Shown here piece after piece: positions 4,595 to 7,989 of a stretch of DNA of 7,989 nucleotides. This stretch comes from Candidatus Shapirobacteria bacterium (GTDB lineage Bacteria > Patescibacteriota > Microgenomatia > UBA12405), in NCBI GenBank assembly GCA_009885205.1, contig VFLE01000188.1, positions 1 through 7,989 of the forward strand, read 5' to 3'. The position numbers were made by a program, and so were the translations under genes. The first letter of the stretch is position 1, and each line of letters opens with the position of its first letter. The notes beneath the pieces were generated by a model. The model was given only the letters and a program-made list of their open reading frames with translations, searched no databases and was not told the origin of the DNA.

Positions 4595-7500
4595 TTATCT
4601 ACGGATAATATGGTATTTTGCAAAAAAATCGTCCAGCGATAATAAATTTTCCGTATATTTCGGATCTCCTCTATCCGCCTTCAAAAACATCTCATTCTTC
4701 ATATCCGAAAATGAATAAGAGGGACTTACTAATTGATATTCCGGAGGTTTATTCGGAGAGACGTCCAGTGGAGAACGTATAAAATAATATTTTTCATTTG
4801 GACCCCCCTTTCCAGACCCCAATCGCAACCAATCGATTGTATTCAACAAGTATTTTAATTTGGTAGACGAAAATAAAATGACCGGAAGTTGCGCCGCATT
4901 ACATAAAACCCAGATATCTAAATCGGTCATGTAATATGTGTCGCTAAACAGAACTTCTTCAAATGTATATTTTTTGGACAATATAGAATCCACAAATTCG
5001 CGCTTCCCTTGATGCCTCAAAATGGTGAGAATTTTGTCGCGATAAACCTCCATATATTTAGAATATTGATTCCAAAGCGTTGTTTTTATATTTTGTATCG
5101 AAATCGGCTGCTTTAATACATTTTGAAGAACGTAAATAATAGGGATATAACTACACACGTCGGTATTCATGAATACAATCTCTTTTGTTGTTACGGGGAA
5201 ATAGGGTCTCCAAGATCCCTGTTTGTCATTTCCGACTACCCGAGGTTTTGTTTCTTTTATGCAAGAGGAAATATATTCATCCAACTGCGTTTTTTTCCCG
5301 TCTTTCGATTCCATCAAGGCAATTTGTTCGGTCAATGATATTTCATTGTCATATACTTGTGTATTTTCGGGCTGGGCATCGTCGTAATTTATATTTTGTA
5401 TATACGCATTTGTTATATATGGAACCAAGTCCTTGAAATACTCCTTGGACAAGAGACTGTCCAAGATAAACAATTCCTTGGAATCGATTTGATATTCTGC
5501 GTTGGTTATATTCAAATAATTCCGCGTTTGAAACATAAAAATACGAATGCGGCGATAGCGGATTAATTCGTCGGCAATTCTTCCGAAATAGATTTTCTCA
5601 TTGTCCGCCCCACTTACGAGATGCCGTTTCGGAAATAATGTTTTGCAGCCACCTGCATTATTCGTCAAACAATATTGTTTCGTTTTATCGTTTTTACATT
5701 TGCCATCTTCATCTTGGTGACATGCCACTATTTCTCTGAAAGAATCCACCGTTTTTTGATCAAACTCTTGGAATGTTACAGAATCTTTCGTTAAATCGCG
5801 CAACAGTTTATCTATTTTAATTAATTTCGCCGCATACAAAACGGCATTGCTGTCCAAGAGTTCATGAATCTGTTTTCGAATCGCTCTATTTTCGAATTCG
5901 TTTAATTCCAACCGTATAACACTTCTAAAAACGCTATAGAATTGACTTTCAATCGTAATATTTTGAATCACGCGAACACGGTCGGAATCGGGAGATTTGG
6001 TTAGAGCCAAGGTTTTATCGACGCTTTTTTTGTTTTTAATCGGGTAATCATAATGCTCGACTTTTGCCAAACCATCTTCGTATATATTTTCGGAAGGAGG
6101 GTCGATTTGAACAAATTGGTTCGTCTTGGTCAAAAATCCAACCACCAATTTGTCCTCCATCATTTTAATCTTGGGCAAACATTTGATCTTGCCGTTTGTC
6201 TCATTGTAAATACTGATCAAACGATCACGTGTAGTTACATAATCTAACCATAATCCATCATCATCCATATATCTTATTTTAATTCCGTCCAAAATGCCAG
6301 AAGGAAAGCATGGAACCAAGACAAAATTTTGGCCTTCTTCGCGATTTACACAAAACCCAATCACCTTTTTATTATAATTTATAATTTGGCTTCCAATATT
6401 ATAATCATGACTTCGCAAAATGCGAAGCGTGTCCGATGCCGAAATGTTTTGTTCAAATTCATAAACCTTGGGCATACTCGATAGAGGATGGCAATATTTA
6501 TTTGTGGACAATTTAATGAGATCCAACATTCGTTTCACATTTCGAATGGCGTCATGTTCCACAAACGCTTTTTTGATCAATATATCCGACGTCCCCTGTA
6601 GCAAAAATAAATGAAGTGGGTCGTAATATTCGCCGTTTTTAATTAACACCACTGTCTCTTTCACTGCGTTATATGCAACGGAGGAATACGAATTGGAGGG
6701 GCATACCAATTGAACATTGTCCGTGCCGTCGTCGTTTACTACCTCAAGTATTACCAAATTAATACCGTCGCGCATCAAACTAGGGTTACGGTCCGAAACA
6801 ATATCCCATAAATAAGTGTGATCAATTTCCGACGTCTCATTCTGCAAAAAAGCAATGAAGCTATTGTACGAAGCAATCGTTTCTTCCAAGAAATCCAATT
6901 GTGCATCGTTATGCAGATCGATCGTTTTCGCGAATTCCGAATTTACGTGTTTATCCACATCGATTTCCGCTTGATTTATCACACTAGGACGGAAAATAGA
7001 TACTAAATTTCCGTTATTATATTTCAAAAACATATCTAGCGTGATGGAATCGGTCAAAATTTTGCGTATTTGCGCAATCGTAGGCACATCTTTATCCTGT
7101 TTATATGCATAATAATACGCAACACAAGCCAAAAACGATTGATTGGCGCTATTTTCAACTCCATATCTTAATAAACAGGGCGCCCCCGATTTAATAAACG
7201 AGGGGCGTTTTTTATCCACAGACAAAGAATTATCCGTTTCCAAAAAATATTGTACGGCCATTGGCAAAAACCCCCATCTATTTTTTTCCAAAGGACTAGT
7301 GACCGCATTCATGACAAATAGATTGGTCTTTTGTTCCCCGGTTTCTACCGGACCCGAAGAGGTCCCGTCTAGGCTACATTTTTCGCGCAGTTCGCGATGT
7401 TGTTTTGAATCCCATGCCTTTTTGAAACAGCATGGAGTACATAGTCCGTTGGGATGAAGACGACTATCCAAGAAACTGGGGATATGTTTTTGATATTTCC

Positions 7501-7989
7501 CGTTTTGATCTATATGATCTTTGTCTGTAAATTCATATACATATGCACCCTTGGGAACAGTAGTTGCATCAATGGGAATAACATCGCCGCATTTTCCCGC
7601 TTTTACATCCTCTTCGGATATACTCGAGTTTGTTTTTAAACACCAATATCTTGGACAAATATACCAATACGGATTTTTTGGATCTGATCCATATTTTACT
7701 GCGTTTTCATAAGAATCGGGATTTGTTCGATCAATGCGCTCTTTTTCCGCATCCGTCAAAATAACCGGTTGTCTTTTCAAAGGACAGGTCCGAGAATATA
7801 ATTTGAATTTCCCCTTTGTTTCGACAAAAAATAAATTTGGATCGCGTTCCTGCATTCGACGCTGAAAAATGTTGGGATATTTCAACGAGGTTCCGTCAAT
7901 ATTCGCCATATATTTTTCGTCGCCTTTTCCTTCTTGTTTTTCTTCTTGTTTTTCTTCTTGTTTTTCTTCTCCTTCTTCTTCCTTGCCGC
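4595..7989 (-). CDS. Very large Cys-rich giant-virus protein of unknown function, partial at the right edge
   Basis: About 1,130 codons are visible and the frame is still open at the window edge, so the N-terminus is missing. Numbering from the in-frame ATG at 7909, the N-terminal part has a likely zinc-binding cluster: Cys42, CPRYWC (85-90), GKCG (106-109), LHPNGLCTPCCFKK (151-164) and Cys178. A motif RYGVENSANQSFLAC follows at 248-262. A second cluster (Cys730, 738, 747, 755) leads into GADNEKIYFGRIADELIRYR (767-786). The C-terminal part (about 912-1062), with TDVCSYIPIIYVLQ and YYMTDLDIWVLCNAAQLPVI, vaguely recalls an OTU-type cysteine-protease fold, but the family's DG(N/D)C catalytic signature is absent. 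From memory these motifs occur in large uncharacterised proteins of mimivirus-like viruses. I cannot name the family, and a role in transcription or virion structure is only a guess. Upstream of 7909 the frame encodes a Glu/Lys/Gln-rich segment with three EEKQ units. Confidence 0.85.
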   Translation of the reverse strand, partial: GKEEEGEEKQEEKQEEKQEGKGDEKYMANIDGTSLKYPNIFQRRMQERDPNLFFVETKGKFKLYSRTCPLKRQPVILTDAEKERIDRTNPDSYENAVKYGSDPKNPYWYICPRYWCLKTNSSISEEDVKAGKCGDVIPIDATTVPKGAYVYEFTDKDHIDQNGKYQKHIPSFLDSRLHPNGLCTPCCFKKAWDSKQHRELREKCSLDGTSSGPVETGEQKTNLFVMNAVTSPLEKNRWGFLPMAVQYFLETDNSLSVDKKRPSFIKSGAPCLLRYGVENSANQSFLACVAYYYAYKQDKDVPTIAQIRKILTDSITLDMFLKYNNGNLVSIFRPSVINQAEIDVDKHVNSEFAKTIDLHNDAQLDFLEETIASYNSFIAFLQNETSEIDHTYLWDIVSDRNPSLMRDGINLVILEVVNDDGTDNVQLVCPSNSYSSVAYNAVKETVVLIKNGEYYDPLHLFLLQGTSDILIKKAFVEHDAIRNVKRMLDLIKLSTNKYCHPLSSMPKVYEFEQNISASDTLRILRSHDYNIGSQIINYNKKVIGFCVNREEGQNFVLVPCFPSGILDGIKIRYMDDDGLWLDYVTTRDRLISIYNETNGKIKCLPKIKMMEDKLVVGFLTKTNQFVQIDPPSENIYEDGLAKVEHYDYPIKNKKSVDKTLALTKSPDSDRVRVIQNITIESQFYSVFRSVIRLELNEFENRAIRKQIHELLDSNAVLYAAKLIKIDKLLRDLTKDSVTFQEFDQKTVDSFREIVACHQDEDGKCKNDKTKQYCLTNNAGGCKTLFPKRHLVSGADNEKIYFGRIADELIRYRRIRIFMFQTRNYLNITNAEYQIDSKELFILDSLLSKEYFKDLVPYITNAYIQNINYDDAQPENTQVYDNEISLTEQIALMESKDGKKTQLDEYISSCIKETKPRVVGNDKQGSWRPYFPVTTKEIVFMNTDVCSYIPIIYVLQNVLKQPISIQNIKTTLWNQYSKYMEVYRDKILTILRHQGKREFVDSILSKKYTFEEVLFSDTYYMTDLDIWVLCNAAQLPVILFSSTKLKYLLNTIDWLRLGSGKGGPNEKYYFIRSPLDVSPNKPPEYQLVSPSYSFSDMKNEMFLKADRGDPKYTENLLSLDDFFAKYHIIRR
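7931..7969. repeat. 12-bp tandem repeat encoding EEKQ units
   Basis: Three exact copies of TTGTTTTTCTTC lie at 7934-7945, 7946-7957 and 7958-7969, with a 3-bp partial copy at 7931-7933. On the minus strand they read GAAGAAAAACAA, or Glu-Glu-Lys-Gln, in the same frame as the giant gene. This makes them a charged low-complexity linker within that protein rather than an intergenic repeat. Confidence 0.85.

Overview
The window looks like part of a nucleocytoplasmic large DNA virus (giant virus) genome, most likely from the mimivirus-like, algal-virus side of that group. The evidence is AT-rich DNA with tightly packed intronless genes on both strands, spacers of tens of bases, a CK1-type viral protein kinase, several small membrane proteins without clear relatives, and a very large Cys-rich protein. 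The Cys-rich protein has motifs I associate from memory with giant viruses. There are no bacterial ribosome-binding sites, tRNAs, rRNAs, CRISPR arrays or transposase genes. Placement below this level is inference.

Layout. Positions 1-85 carry a short direct repeat, a C10 tract and a small palindrome. This repeat block runs into the 3' end of the first gene. Four co-directional minus-strand genes fill 39-2673: a four-pass membrane protein, a soluble conserved-type protein, a three-pass membrane protein, and a 413-residue anchored protein with two copies of one domain either side of a Gly/Ser/Asn linker. A short divergent promoter region with a perfect 15-bp inverted repeat separates this block from a plus-strand CK1-like kinase (2755-3552). 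The kinase converges, with overlapping stop codons, on a minus-strand anchored protein with an SPG[T/I] tandem repeat (3549-3992). A second divergent region leads to a plus-strand cold-shock-domain protein (4040-4525) with strikingly different codon use. This converges on a huge minus-strand gene (4595 to the right edge) whose reading frame stays open past the window end.

Working together. The kinase and the cold-shock protein are the only genes with a confident biochemical role (protein phosphorylation; single-stranded nucleic-acid binding). Four of the five small minus-strand genes encode membrane-anchored proteins, which suits virion membrane or host membrane remodelling, but this is inference. 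I do not see a clearly new multi-gene system. The most notable observations are the internal domain duplication, the repeat that has captured a gene's 3' end, the hairpins at gene boundaries, the codon-use outlier, and the open upstream frame of the giant gene.
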